From the NCBI GenBank assembly GCA_963811585.1, contig CAWERR010000002.1, positions 124,001-188,000 on the forward strand: DNA of 64,000 nt, in the 5' to 3' direction. Origin of the DNA: JACDHG01 sp963811585 (GTDB lineage: Bacteria; Actinomycetota; Actinomycetes; Propionibacteriales; Nocardioidaceae). A model generated the notes under the pieces. It was not told the origin of the DNA and made no database searches. It saw only the letters and a program-made list of their open reading frames with translations. Shown here one piece after another: positions 8,438 through 17,171 of this stretch. The stretch's first letter is position 1, and every line of letters begins with the position of its first letter. The translations under genes and the position numbers were made by a program.

Positions 8438-9829
8438 TCAGCGACCGGCCGGGGTCAGCTCGTCGGGCGAGGATGCCGCAACGCGCGGCGGCCGCAACGT
8501 CGCGACGTACGCCGCCCCCATCACGGCTACAGCGAACGTCAGGCCCACGAAGACGCGAGCGGCGGCCCGGGCATCGTCGACGTTGGCGGCCACCGCACCC
8601 GAGAGTGACCAGCCGAGCGGGATCGAGATCGTCACCCCGACCATGACCACGGTCACCGTCAGCATGGCCACGAATCGCCACGACATCGCGGCTGCTCCCG
8701 CGAGTCGTACGCCTGCGGCGAGAGCCGCACCAGCACCGAGGAGCATCGGCGCAATCGACGCTGCCATCAACCAGGGACCGTCGGGCATGACCCAGCTGCC
8801 CGCCGAGGCCCCTGCGACGACAAGCAGGGCGGGGGCGACTGCGCGGTCGGCAAAGCCCCAGCCGAGCGCCACGCCAGCGAGACCCGCCGCTACCAGGATC
8901 GAGACGACCTGCCAGCTCACGCGCTCCTTGCCTGCGTCGGAGATCACGATCGCCAATTGGACACAGCTCGGAACGCACAACCCCGTGACCGTTACACCGG
9001 CTGCCGCGACCCGAGTCGACACCGAAGGCAAGGCGAGGATCACCGCGGCCAGCGAGACGACGACCACTGCTACCGCAACGATCACCAGCGGGCGCAGCCA
9101 CGACCTGGAGATGTCGGACTCGAACCCAAGCAGCATGACCACCAAACCGGACGCGCCGCCGACCGCCAGCAGCCCGGACCACACCGTCTCCCACGACTCG
9201 ACAGCACCTCCCGCCCCCGCGCGCGGGGGCTCGAGCAGCATGCTCAGCGCACTCCACAGCACCAGCACTGCCGACACGGGCGCCAGCACCCAGACGCTCG
9301 GGTGCGTCACCAGCCGGGCGCCCTCGACGGACGGATCGTGCAGCGCCACCCAGGTCAGTAACGGCCAGCCCGCAGCCAGCGGTGTTACCCACGCGACCAG
9401 GGTGGCTGAGCGCGCCCAACCCGGGAGCTCCAGCGGCATACTCGCGGCTCCGGCAAGCAGACCTCCCACAGCGAGCCCGAGGACGCAGAACGCCAACCCT
9501 GCCTGCAGATCATCGATCACCTCGCTGCCGAGAGCGAGGCCGAAAACCGCGGCAGCTGCCCCGACCGACAACGCCGGCCCAGGTCCCGAGTGGGGGGCAG
9601 TGAGCAGTGCAACGGCAGCCAGCGCGAGCCCGAGGAGGAGCCCGAGTCCGGCCCAGCCCGCGAACCGTTCGTTGGCCGTGGTGAGCTCCTCGAGGTCGGT
9701 GAGCACGTCAGGCACGCTGGTCAGGCAAACGAGCGCGAGACAGGACGCGAGGAAGGCCACGGGCGGCGCCAGCCAGCGGCGCGAACGCTCGGCCACTCCG
9801 GGCGCCGACACCGCTGCGGGGTCCGACAT
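8438..9829 (-). CDS. polytopic membrane protein of unknown function
   Basis: Protein of 463 residues, almost entirely hydrophobic segments (roughly twelve or more predicted helices) joined by very short loops rich in Ala, Leu, Val and Gly. No transporter signature or catalytic motif was recognised. It starts six bases after the RNase J stop and is the third gene of a dapA-rnj-membrane protein operon. Function unknown; the position alone does not imply a role in RNA metabolism. Confidence 0.7.
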   Translation of the reverse strand: MSDPAAVSAPGVAERSRRWLAPPVAFLASCLALVCLTSVPDVLTDLEELTTANERFAGWAGLGLLLGLALAAVALLTAPHSGPGPALSVGAAAAVFGLALGSEVIDDLQAGLAFCVLGLAVGGLLAGAASMPLELPGWARSATLVAWVTPLAAGWPLLTWVALHDPSVEGARLVTHPSVWVLAPVSAVLVLWSALSMLLEPPRAGAGGAVESWETVWSGLLAVGGASGLVVMLLGFESDISRSWLRPLVIVAVAVVVVSLAAVILALPSVSTRVAAAGVTVTGLCVPSCVQLAIVISDAGKERVSWQVVSILVAAGLAGVALGWGFADRAVAPALLVVAGASAGSWVMPDGPWLMAASIAPMLLGAGAALAAGVRLAGAAAMSWRFVAMLTVTVVMVGVTISIPLGWSLSGAVAANVDDARAAARVFVGLTFAVAVMGAAYVATLRPPRVAASSPDELTPAGR

Positions 9830-9835
9830 CGGTTG

Positions 9836-11527
9836 TCAGGCCTCGAGTACGACCGGGATGATCATCGGCCGGCGGCGGTGCGCCTGGTTGACCCAGCGTC
9901 CCGTCGTACGTCGGATGACCTGTTGCAGCTGGTATCGGTCGTCGTTGCCGTCGGCCACCGCCTTGCGCAATGCCTCCTCGATCAGCGGCCGCACCTCGTC
10001 GAAGACGCTGTCGTCCTCGACGAAGCCTCGAGCGTGGATCTCGGGACCTGCGATCAGCTTGCCGGAGCCGGAGTCCATCACGACCATCACCGAGATGAAC
10101 CCTTCGTCGCCCAGGATGCGGCGGTCCTTGAGGTCGCTCTCGGTGATGTCGCCCACCGACGACCCGTCGACGAAGACGTAGCCGCACTCGACCTTTCCGC
10201 TCACACTCGCCACCTTGTCGATCAGGTCGACGACCACGCCGTCCTCGGCGAGCACGACGCGTTCACGAGGGACCCCAGAGGCGATGGCCAGCTCAGCGTT
10301 CGCGACCAGGTGCCGGATCTCGCCGTGGACAGGCATCACGTTGCGCGGCTCCAGCAGGTTGTAGCAATAGAGCAGCTCCCCCGCGCTCGCGTGGCCGGAC
10401 ACGTGGACGAGCGCGTTGCTCTTGTGTACGACGTTGGCGCCCAGCTTGGTGAGCCCGTTGATGACCTTGAACACGGAGTTCTCGTTGCCCGGGATGAGGC
10501 TGGAGGCGAGGACGACAGTGTCGCCCGGCTCGATGTGGATGCGGTCGTGGTTGCGGTGGGCGATCCGCGCCAGCGCCGAGAGCGGCTCGCCCTGCGACCC
10601 GGTCGAGATGATGACGACCTCTTGTGGTGAGTAGTTCCCGAGGTCACGCATGTCGACCAGGGTGTCCTTCGGCACCGTGAGGTAGCCGAGGTCGCGGGCC
10701 ACGCCCATGTTGCGCACCATGGACCTGCCGACGTACGCGACCTTGCGGCCTTGTGCAACGGCGACGTCCATTACCTGCTGGACTCGGTGCACGTGCGAGG
10801 CGAAGCAGGCGACGATGATGCGCTGGCTGCTGGTGGCGAACACCTGGCCGAGGACCGGCCCGATGTCGCGCTCTGGCGTCGTAAAGCCGGGGACCTCGGC
10901 GTTCGTCGAGTCGACCATGAACAGGTCGACGCCTTCTTCCCCGAGGCGAGCGAACGCACGCAGGTCAGTAATCCGGCCGTCCAGCGGCAGCTGGTCCATC
11001 TTGAAGTCACCCGTGTGCAGCACCATGCCGGCGCTGGTGCGGACAGCCACGGCCAGGGCGTCGGGGATCGAGTGGTTGACCGCGATGAACTCGAGGTCGA
11101 ACGGGCCGAACGACTGCCGGTCGCCTTCCTTCACTTCGTACTTCGGCGCGCGCGTCTGCCGATGCTCGCGGAGCTTCGCCTCGAGCAGCGCCAACGTCAG
11201 CTTGGACCCAACCAACGGGATGTCGGGACGCTCGCGCAGCAGATAGGGGACGGCGCCGATGTGGTCCTCGTGGCCGTGGGTGAGGACGAGCGCGTCGATG
11301 TCGTCGAGGCGGTGCCGGATCGCCTCGAAGTCGGGAAGGATCAGGTCGACGCCTGGCTGGGTCTCATCGGGGAACAGCACTCCGCAGTCGATGACGAGCA
11401 GCCGTCCTCGATGCTCCAGCACTGCCATGTTGCGGCCGACCTCGCCGAGCCCGCCCAGCGGTATGACGCGGAGGCCGTCGGCGGGGAGCTCGGGGGGTGG
11501 CCCGAGCTCTGGGTGGGGATGACTCAT
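9836..11527 (-). CDS. rnj: ribonuclease J
   Basis: Protein of 563 residues, the normal length. The metallo-beta-lactamase motif LTHGHEDHIGA supplies the zinc ligands of the nuclease. The N-terminal RVIPLGGLGEVGRNM and the beta-CASP segment with HVSGHASAGEL are also typical. RNase J processes and degrades RNA with 5'-3' exo- and endonuclease activity. The start at 11527 overlaps the dapA stop (ATGA); the frame is open further upstream, but only this start gives the family N-terminus. The dapA-rnj order is conserved in mycobacteria and other actinobacteria. Confidence 0.95.
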   Translation of the reverse strand: MSHPHPELGPPPELPADGLRVIPLGGLGEVGRNMAVLEHRGRLLVIDCGVLFPDETQPGVDLILPDFEAIRHRLDDIDALVLTHGHEDHIGAVPYLLRERPDIPLVGSKLTLALLEAKLREHRQTRAPKYEVKEGDRQSFGPFDLEFIAVNHSIPDALAVAVRTSAGMVLHTGDFKMDQLPLDGRITDLRAFARLGEEGVDLFMVDSTNAEVPGFTTPERDIGPVLGQVFATSSQRIIVACFASHVHRVQQVMDVAVAQGRKVAYVGRSMVRNMGVARDLGYLTVPKDTLVDMRDLGNYSPQEVVIISTGSQGEPLSALARIAHRNHDRIHIEPGDTVVLASSLIPGNENSVFKVINGLTKLGANVVHKSNALVHVSGHASAGELLYCYNLLEPRNVMPVHGEIRHLVANAELAIASGVPRERVVLAEDGVVVDLIDKVASVSGKVECGYVFVDGSSVGDITESDLKDRRILGDEGFISVMVVMDSGSGKLIAGPEIHARGFVEDDSVFDEVRPLIEEALRKAVADGNDDRYQLQQVIRRTTGRWVNQAHRRRPMIIPVVLEA

Positions 11528-12465
11528 CTGGTGCCCTTCTGGGTGGCCGGGGTGTCGCTCAGCTGGTGGTCGAGCAGTCCGGCGGCGACCAGGTCGGTGC
11601 GGAGCGCGTCGACCTGCTCCTCGGTGGCGTCCACGAGAGGCAGCCGGACCTTTCGATTGGTGAGGTGGCCTTGGAGCTGCAGCGCGGCCTTGGCCATGAT
11701 CGTCCCCTGAGTCCTCGTCATGATCGCCTCGACGGCCGGCAGCACCGATCGGTCGATGCGCCGCGCCTCCGCGAGGTCGCCCGCGTCGAGGCTGGCGATC
11801 ATGTCGCGGTAGCGCTCTCCGGCGACGTGACCGACGACGGAGACGACGCCGACTGCGCCGACGCTCAGCCAGGCGAGATTGAGGGTGTCGTCGCCGCTGT
11901 AGATCGACAGGTCGGTCGCGTGGAGCAGCCAGGTGCCGGCGTACAGGTCGCCGCTCGCCTCCTTGACCGCGACGATCCGCGGGTGCTCGGCAGCCTGGGC
12001 GAGCGTGTCGGCCGAGAGCTTCGTGCCCGTGCGGCCGGGTATGTCGTAGAGCATCACGGGCAGGTCGGTCGCGTCGGCGACCGCGCGGAACTGCGCGAGG
12101 ATGCCGGCCTGCGGCGGCTTGTTGTAGTAGGGGGTGACGGCCAGGACCCCGCGAACACCACAGGCCTGGGCGGCGCGGGTCAGGGCGACTGCATGCTCGG
12201 CGTCGTAGTGACCGACGCCAGCGACGACACAAGCGCGGTCTCCGACTGCTTCGACGACAGAGCGGAGGACCCTGTCCTGTTCCGGCGCGCTGACGGTGGG
12301 GGACTCCCCCGTCGTACCGAACAGGACAAGCCCGTCGTGCCCGAGGTCGACGAGATGCGCGGCTAGCCGGGCGGCGGCCTCGGTGTCCACGGCGCCGTCG
12401 TCGGCGAAGGGGGTCACCATCGCGGTGAGCACCCTGCCGAACGGGGCATCGACGTGTCGGCTCAT
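11524..12465 (-). CDS. dapA: 4-hydroxy-tetrahydrodipicolinate synthase
   Basis: Protein of 313 residues from the ATG at 12465 (MSRHVDAPFGRVLTAMVTPF). It contains the GTTGESPT phosphate/pyruvate-binding loop, the YNKPPQ segment with the catalytic Tyr, and the Schiff-base lysine in AVKEASGD. It condenses pyruvate with aspartate semialdehyde, the first step towards diaminopimelate and lysine, in the cytosol. A longer frame extends upstream but lacks family similarity. It is translationally coupled to rnj by a four-base overlap, the arrangement seen in many actinobacteria. Confidence 0.95.
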   Translation of the reverse strand: MSRHVDAPFGRVLTAMVTPFADDGAVDTEAAARLAAHLVDLGHDGLVLFGTTGESPTVSAPEQDRVLRSVVEAVGDRACVVAGVGHYDAEHAVALTRAAQACGVRGVLAVTPYYNKPPQAGILAQFRAVADATDLPVMLYDIPGRTGTKLSADTLAQAAEHPRIVAVKEASGDLYAGTWLLHATDLSIYSGDDTLNLAWLSVGAVGVVSVVGHVAGERYRDMIASLDAGDLAEARRIDRSVLPAVEAIMTRTQGTIMAKAALQLQGHLTNRKVRLPLVDATEEQVDALRTDLVAAGLLDHQLSDTPATQKGTR

Positions 12466-12555
12466 GGGGCAGAGGCTACCGCTCGGGCGCCCAGGGTTGG
12501 CATCACCGTGAGCGGGTCGCCGCCCGAGGGCGCGCCGCGCCTTGGGCAATGAATT

Positions 12556-12597
12556 GCCCCGTTACTGACCGCTCGGGGGTCCGGGCAGTAACGGGGC
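12556..12597 (-). terminator. stem-loop after folA
   Basis: GCCCCGTTACTG (12556-12567) pairs perfectly over 12 bp with CAGTAACGGGGC (12586-12597). It lies in the gap between the folA stop and the dapA start and would end the thyA-folA transcript. A smaller palindrome, GGGCAAT..ATTGCCC, abuts it at 12544-12559. T-richness after the stem on the minus strand is weak, as is common in high-GC genomes. Confidence 0.6.
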
Positions 12598-12643
12598 TTC
12601 TGCAGGTATATCGCGGCTCGGTCTGCAAGCGTTACAAGGTCAG

Positions 12644-13153
12644 TCAAACTTTCTTGGCCACGCGTTCGTACCGGTTCAGCGACCACCCTTCGTGAGTCTC
12701 GTGGGCCACCTCCGACCAGTCGTCCCAGTCGATCCTCGGGAAGTAGGTATCACCTTGCGGGGCGGCGTCCACCCAGGTCAGGAGCAGGACGTCAGCGCTC
12801 GGGAGCGCCTCGGCATACACCTCCGCGCCACCGACGACGAACACCTGGTCGTCGATTTCGCCTGCCCAGGTCAAGGCAGCCTCGACGCTGCCCGTCACCA
12901 GCAAGCCGTCCGGAAGGCCGCCCATCGGCTGCCACCCCTCCTGGCGGGTGACGACGATCGTGGTGCGTCCGGGCAGCGGCCGCCCGATCGAGTCGTAGGT
13001 GCGGCGACCCATGACGAGCACGTGACCCATGGTGGTGTCCTTGAAGCGGGCCTGCTCCCCCGGCAGCTTCCAGGGGATTGTGCCGGCGGCGCCGATCACG
13101 CCGTTGCGCGCCACTGCCGCGACGAGCGTCACCGTCGGTGAGTCAGACGGCAA
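12644..13153 (-). CDS. folA: dihydrofolate reductase
   Basis: Protein of 169 residues, standard for bacterial DHFR. It shows the N-terminal VAAVARNGVIG, the GTIPWKLPGE loop, VLVMGRRTYDSIGRPLPGR and the VVGGAEVY NADPH-binding motif. It regenerates tetrahydrofolate with NADPH. The start overlaps the thyA stop by 11 bases, pairing the enzyme that makes dihydrofolate with the one that reduces it. Confidence 0.95.
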   Translation of the reverse strand: MPSDSPTVTLVAAVARNGVIGAAGTIPWKLPGEQARFKDTTMGHVLVMGRRTYDSIGRPLPGRTTIVVTRQEGWQPMGGLPDGLLVTGSVEAALTWAGEIDDQVFVVGGAEVYAEALPSADVLLLTWVDAAPQGDTYFPRIDWDDWSEVAHETHEGWSLNRYERVAKKV

Positions 13154-13937
13154 TGGGGGCCCTGATGCCGGGGTGGGGGTCGTAGCCGGACACCTTCACG
13201 TGATCGAGGTCGAAGCCGTCGATCGTGGTGACGGCCGGGTCGAGCCAGAGCTCGGGGAGTGGCCGCGGCTCGCGCGCGAGCTGGGTGTGTGCCTGGTCGA
13301 GGTGGTTGACGTACAGGTGGGTGTCGCCCAGCGTGTGGACGAAGTCGCCGACCCCGAGACCCGTGACGTGGGCGACCATGTGGGTCAGCAGGGCGTACGA
13401 CGCGATGTTGAACGGCACGCCCAAGAACACGTCGGCCGAGCGCTGGTAGAGCTGGCACGAGAGCTTGTTATCGGCGACGTAGAACTGGAACATCGTGTGG
13501 CAAGGCGGGAGCGCCATCCGGGGTATGTCGGCGACGTTCCAGGCACTGACGATGTGGCGGCGCGAGTCGGGGTTGGCGCGGATCTGGTCGATGACGTGCA
13601 CCAACTGGTCGACGTGGCCGCCGTCGGGTGTCTCCCACGACCGCCACTGGTGGCCGTAGACGGGGCCGAGCTCGCCGTCGGCGTCGGCCCACTCGTCCCA
13701 GATCGTGATGCCGCGTTCCTGCAGCCAGCGCACGTTGGTGTCGCCGCGCAGGAACCAGATCAGCTCACCCACCACTGACTTGAGGTGGATCTTCTTCGTC
13801 GTGAGGACGGGGAAGCCCGCGCTGAGGTCGAACCGCATCTGGTGGCCGAACACACTGCGGGTGCCCGTGCCGGTGCGGTCGCTCTTGGCGACACCCTCGT
13901 CGAGGACACGCTGCATCAAGTCGAGGTACTGCCGCAC
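13143..13937 (-). CDS. thyA: thymidylate synthase (ThyA type)
   Basis: Protein of 264 residues, the classic ThyA length. It shows DRTGTGT folate/dUMP-binding residues near the N-terminus, WDEWAD, the catalytic cysteine in ALPPCHTMFQFYV, and the QRSADVFLGVPFNIASYA signature. It methylates dUMP to dTMP using methylene-tetrahydrofolate. It heads the thyA-folA operon. Its upstream region is filled by a 22-bp repeat array, so its promoter must lie within or between the repeats, or transcription comes through from paa. Confidence 0.95.
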   Translation of the reverse strand: MRQYLDLMQRVLDEGVAKSDRTGTGTRSVFGHQMRFDLSAGFPVLTTKKIHLKSVVGELIWFLRGDTNVRWLQERGITIWDEWADADGELGPVYGHQWRSWETPDGGHVDQLVHVIDQIRANPDSRRHIVSAWNVADIPRMALPPCHTMFQFYVADNKLSCQLYQRSADVFLGVPFNIASYALLTHMVAHVTGLGVGDFVHTLGDTHLYVNHLDQAHTQLAREPRPLPELWLDPAVTTIDGFDLDHVKVSGYDPHPGIRAPIAV

Positions 13938-13960
13938 GCCGTCAACCTACCCCCCTCCGC

Positions 13961-14336
13961 CGACTGGTCATGTATGCCGCGCCCACTGGTCACATATGCA
14001 CGCGCCGAGTGGTCACATCTGCACCGCCCACTGGTCACATATGCACCGCCCACTGGTCACATATGCACCGCCCACTGGTCACGTATGCACCGCCCACTGG
14101 TCACGTATGCACCGCCGACTGGTCACGTATGCACGCGTCGACTGGTCACGTATGCACGGTCGACTGGTCAGGTATGCCGTCCCACTGGTCCGGGAGGCTG
14201 CCCGACTCGGCCAACCTGACCACTCGACCCGGCAAACCTGACCACTCGGCACGGCATACGTGACCACTCGGCACGGCAAACCTGACCACTCGACACGGCA
14301 AACCTGACCACTCGACGCGGCATACGTGACCAGTCG
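13961..14336. repeat. head-to-head array of 22-bp tandem repeats
   Basis: About ten copies of a 22-bp unit with core ACTGGTCACGTATGCACC (variants with CATATG) run from 13961 to about 14180. After a degenerate centre, about five copies of the reverse complement (core CGGCATACGTGACCACTC) run to 14336. The two halves make one giant imperfect palindrome between the 3' end of paaE and the 5' end of thyA. There are no spacers, so it is not a CRISPR array. The stop-free reading frames across it are an artefact of the repeat. Confidence 0.85.
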
Positions 14337-14345
14337 GCGGAAGGG

Positions 14346-15425
14346 TTAGGCGTCGTAGTCGAGGACAACCGTCTCCGTGGTGGGGTGGCTCTGGCAGGTG
14401 AGGACGTAGCCCTTCTCGATCTCTTCGGGCTCGAGGGCGTAGTTGGTGTCCATGTCGACCGCGCCCTCGACGAGCTTGGCGCGGCAGGTGCCGCAGACTC
14501 CTCCGCGGCAGGCGAACGGCGCATCAGAGCGGACCCGCAAGGCGGCCTCGAGGATCGGCACGTCGCTGCCTTTGAGCTTGAACTTCGACCGACGCCCGTC
14601 GAGGTTGATCGTGACGTCGGCGCCTTCACCCTCGTCGGCCTCGGTGACGCGGCGGTCCGGCGGTGTGCTCTCGACGTGGAAGAGCTCCGAATGGACATGC
14701 CGCGCGTTGACACCCTGATCGAGCAGCGCCTCCCGAAGCTCCACCACCATCGCGTAGGGCCCACACAGGAACCAGTCGTCCACGGTCTCGGTCGGCACGA
14801 GTGTCTCGGTGATCTTCGTCAGCCGCGCGGCGTCAAGGCGACCGGACAACAGCTCAGCATCCTGTGCCTCCCTGCTCAGCACATGGATCAGGTGGAACCG
14901 CCCCCGGTAGCGGTCCTTGAGGTCCTCGAGCTCCTCGAGGAACATCACCGTCCGGCTGGTCCGGTTGGCGAACAGCAGCGTGACGCGGCTGTGCGGCTCC
15001 GTTGCAAGCGTGGTGCCAATGATCGACAGCACCGGGGTGATGCCGCTGCCCGCCGCGATCGCGCAGTAGTGCTTGCGATGTGTCGGGTCCAACGGCGTAT
15101 GGAAGTGCCCCACCGGGGTCATCACGTCAAGCTCGTCGCCGACCTTGAGACCGCCAGCAGCGAAGCCAGAGAAGTGCCCGCCTGGCAGCACCTTCACTCC
15201 GATCCGCAGCTTTCCCGACCCCGCCGGCGCGCAGATCGAGTAGCTGCGGCGGACGTCGTCGCCTGCGAGCGCCGTACGGATCGTCAGGTGCTGCCCCTGG
15301 ACGAAGTCGTAGTCGTCAGCGAGGTCGGGCGGCACGTCGAAGCTGATGCAGACGGCGTCATCGGTGAGTCGCGTGACACCGCTGACCCGAAGCGGGTGGA
15401 AGACCGCATGACGCGGGCTGGCCAT
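14346..15425 (-). CDS. paaE: phenylacetyl-CoA epoxidase reductase subunit
   Basis: Protein of 359 residues in two parts. The N-terminal FAD/NADPH module has RRSYSICA for flavin binding and GSGITPVLSI for the nucleotide. The C-terminal plant-type ferredoxin domain has CRGGVCGTC plus a later Cys (TCQSHP) as ligands of a 2Fe-2S cluster. It passes electrons from NADPH to the diiron oxygenase PaaA. It is the last gene of paaABCDE and follows paaD with no gap. The order and domain layout separate it from generic ferredoxin reductases. Confidence 0.93.
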   Translation of the reverse strand: MASPRHAVFHPLRVSGVTRLTDDAVCISFDVPPDLADDYDFVQGQHLTIRTALAGDDVRRSYSICAPAGSGKLRIGVKVLPGGHFSGFAAGGLKVGDELDVMTPVGHFHTPLDPTHRKHYCAIAAGSGITPVLSIIGTTLATEPHSRVTLLFANRTSRTVMFLEELEDLKDRYRGRFHLIHVLSREAQDAELLSGRLDAARLTKITETLVPTETVDDWFLCGPYAMVVELREALLDQGVNARHVHSELFHVESTPPDRRVTEADEGEGADVTINLDGRRSKFKLKGSDVPILEAALRVRSDAPFACRGGVCGTCRAKLVEGAVDMDTNYALEPEEIEKGYVLTCQSHPTTETVVLDYDA

Positions 15426-15920
15426 TCAGTGCCTCTTGAAGTGGTCGAAGGGCTCTTTGCAGTCGTTGCATGCCCACAGGGACTTGCACGCGGTCGACCC
15501 GAATCGGCTGAGCTCACGCGTGTCGGGCGAGCCGCACTGGGGACACCGCAACGTCAAGGCGACCAGCACACCGCCTTCGCCGCGCGGCGCTGGTGGCGCG
15601 ATGCCGTAGGCGAGCAGCTTCTGCTTGCCGGCCTCGCTCATCCAGTCGGTCGTCCACGCGGGTGCCAGGACGAGGTGCACGCGCACATCGTCGAAGCCGT
15701 GATCGGCCAATGCCTGCGTCACGTCGGCAGTGATGGCGTCCATCGCGGGGCAGCCCGAGTACGTCGGTGTGATCGCCACGTCGACATGGCCGTCTTCGCC
15801 AACGGTCACGTCACGCAAGATGCCAAGGTCTTCGATGGTCAGCACCGGCACCTCAGGGTCGAGGACAGTCGCGACGATGGCCCGCACGTCCGCAGCCGAG
15901 GTTGTTGTCATAGTCGTCAT
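15426..15920 (-). CDS. paaD: phenylacetyl-CoA epoxidase assembly protein
   Basis: Protein of 164 residues. The first about 90 form a MIP18/DUF59-type domain (VLDPEVPVLTIEDLGILRDV, YSGCPAMDAI). A C-terminal zinc-ribbon-like part carries CPQCG and a CNDC pair. PaaD is needed for maturation of the epoxidase, probably through iron or Fe-S supply. The ATG at 15920 gives the family N-terminus, although the frame is open much further upstream inside paaC. Confidence 0.9.
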   Translation of the reverse strand: MTTMTTTSAADVRAIVATVLDPEVPVLTIEDLGILRDVTVGEDGHVDVAITPTYSGCPAMDAITADVTQALADHGFDDVRVHLVLAPAWTTDWMSEAGKQKLLAYGIAPPAPRGEGGVLVALTLRCPQCGSPDTRELSRFGSTACKSLWACNDCKEPFDHFKRH

Positions 15921-15927
15921 TGCCGCA

Positions 15928-16725
15928 TCACCACTGTGCCCCCGGATGTGAGCGGGTGAGGTGCTGCATCTCAGCCAGCAGGTAGCCCATCTCCTCGGTG
16001 TGGACCCCTCGGCGCCCACCGGAATGTCGCACAGACGTCTCTGGTGTGGCCAGGGTCGCGTCGGCCAGGACCTGTGCGACGTAGTCCATGGCTGGCTCTT
16101 CCAACTCAGTCGGATCGGCCGCAATCCCTTGTGTGGCAAGGGTTCTGACGACGTCATCACTCTCGAACAACTCGCTGACGTAGGGCCAAAGTTCGTCCAG
16201 ACCCTGCTGCATCCGCCGGTGGGACTCGTCGGTGCCGTCGCCGAGACGCAGCGTCCACTGCGTGGCATGGTCGCGGTGGTAGTCGACCTCCTTGACTGCC
16301 TTCGCAGCCACCGCCGCCAACGTCTCGTCCGTCGACGACTGCAACCGTGTGTAGAGCTCGAACTGGTACGCCGACACCACGAGCATCCGCGCTGTGGTGA
16401 AACCGAAGTCGCCTCGGTCGAGCTCGAAGAGCTGCGCGTTGACGAAGTCACGCTCGTCGCGGAAGTACGCGAGCGCATCCTCGTCGCGGCCGGCACCCTC
16501 GAGCTCGCCGGCGTACGTCAGTAATGACCGTGCCTGCCCGAGCTGGTCGAGGGCGATGTTGCCGAGGGCCACATCTTCTTCGAGCTGTGGGGCGGCTGCA
16601 ATCCAGCCACCGAGGCGTTGGGCGTAGACGAGTGCGTCGTCGGCCAACCTGAGGACGTAGACCCAGGTGTCTTCAGCCGGCGCAGTCGCTGCAGCTGGCG
16701 CGCCGGACAGCGCGTGATGCGTCAT
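15928..16725 (-). CDS. paaC: phenylacetyl-CoA epoxidase structural subunit
   Basis: Protein of 265 residues with the ferritin-like helical fold of PaaC (LADDALVYAQRLGGWIA, NIALDQLGQAR, RDERDFVNAQL, EVDYHRDHATQW). PaaC forms the stable core with PaaA and is structural rather than catalytic in known enzymes. Its start overlaps the paaB stop by four bases. Confidence 0.92.
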   Translation of the reverse strand: MTHHALSGAPAAATAPAEDTWVYVLRLADDALVYAQRLGGWIAAAPQLEEDVALGNIALDQLGQARSLLTYAGELEGAGRDEDALAYFRDERDFVNAQLFELDRGDFGFTTARMLVVSAYQFELYTRLQSSTDETLAAVAAKAVKEVDYHRDHATQWTLRLGDGTDESHRRMQQGLDELWPYVSELFESDDVVRTLATQGIAADPTELEEPAMDYVAQVLADATLATPETSVRHSGGRRGVHTEEMGYLLAEMQHLTRSHPGAQW

Positions 16726-17171
16726 AGGTGCTGCACGCCCTCGGGGACGTCATAGAACGTCGGATGACGGTAGATCTTGTCGCCGGCCGGATCGAAGAAG
16801 GAGTCCTTCTCGTCAGGGCTGCTGGCCGTGATCTGCGTGGCGGGCACGACCCAGATCGACACGCCCTCCTGCCGGCGGGTGTAGACGTCGCGCGCGTTGC
16901 GCACGGCCATGTCGGCATCGGGCGCATGCAGGCTGCCGGCGTGTACGTGGCTCAGCCCTCGCTTGGCGCGCACGAACACCTCCCACAACGGCCACTCACG
17001 GCGCCCGGCTTCCACCGGTGACTGCTCGGCCGGCACACCGGCCATCGGGACCGCGCCATGGCCACCTTCGGCGTTGAGCTCACGCGGAGCCTCACCACTG
17101 GGTCCGCTGGTCGAGTCGCTGGGTCCGCCGGTCGAGTCGCTGGGTCCGCCGGTCGAGCTTGTCGAGACCAC
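16722..17171 (-). CDS. paaB: phenylacetyl-CoA epoxidase subunit PaaB with repeat-derived N-terminus
   Basis: The last about 95 of 149 residues match PaaB (EWPLWEVFVRAKRGLSHVHAGSLH, then ARDVYTRRQEGVSIWVVPA). The first about 50 are extra and begin with GGPSDST-type repeats encoded by a 21-bp tandem repeat joined to a REP-like palindrome. The GTG start at 17171 is supported by AGGAGG seven bases upstream and abuts the paaA stop, so the repeat-coded tail is probably translated. An internal ATG at 17045 would shorten but not abolish the extension. PaaB bridges PaaAC units in the complex. Confidence 0.9.
   Translation of the reverse strand: MVSTSSTGGPSDSTGGPSDSTSGPSGEAPRELNAEGGHGAVPMAGVPAEQSPVEAGRREWPLWEVFVRAKRGLSHVHAGSLHAPDADMAVRNARDVYTRRQEGVSIWVVPATQITASSPDEKDSFFDPAGDKIYRHPTFYDVPEGVQHL
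17100..17169. repeat. 21-bp tandem repeat plus REP-like arm inside paaB
   Basis: Three 21-bp units (GGGTCCGCCGGTCGAGTCGCT type) start at 17100, 17121 and 17142. The last runs into GGTCGAGCTTGTCGAGACC, the dispersed palindrome arm. The unit is a multiple of three, so the frame of paaB is kept. Confidence 0.85.

Noticed and set aside
13961..14336. Possible CRISPR array
   Set aside because: The 22-bp units are contiguous with no unique spacers, orientation flips in the middle, and no cas genes are present.
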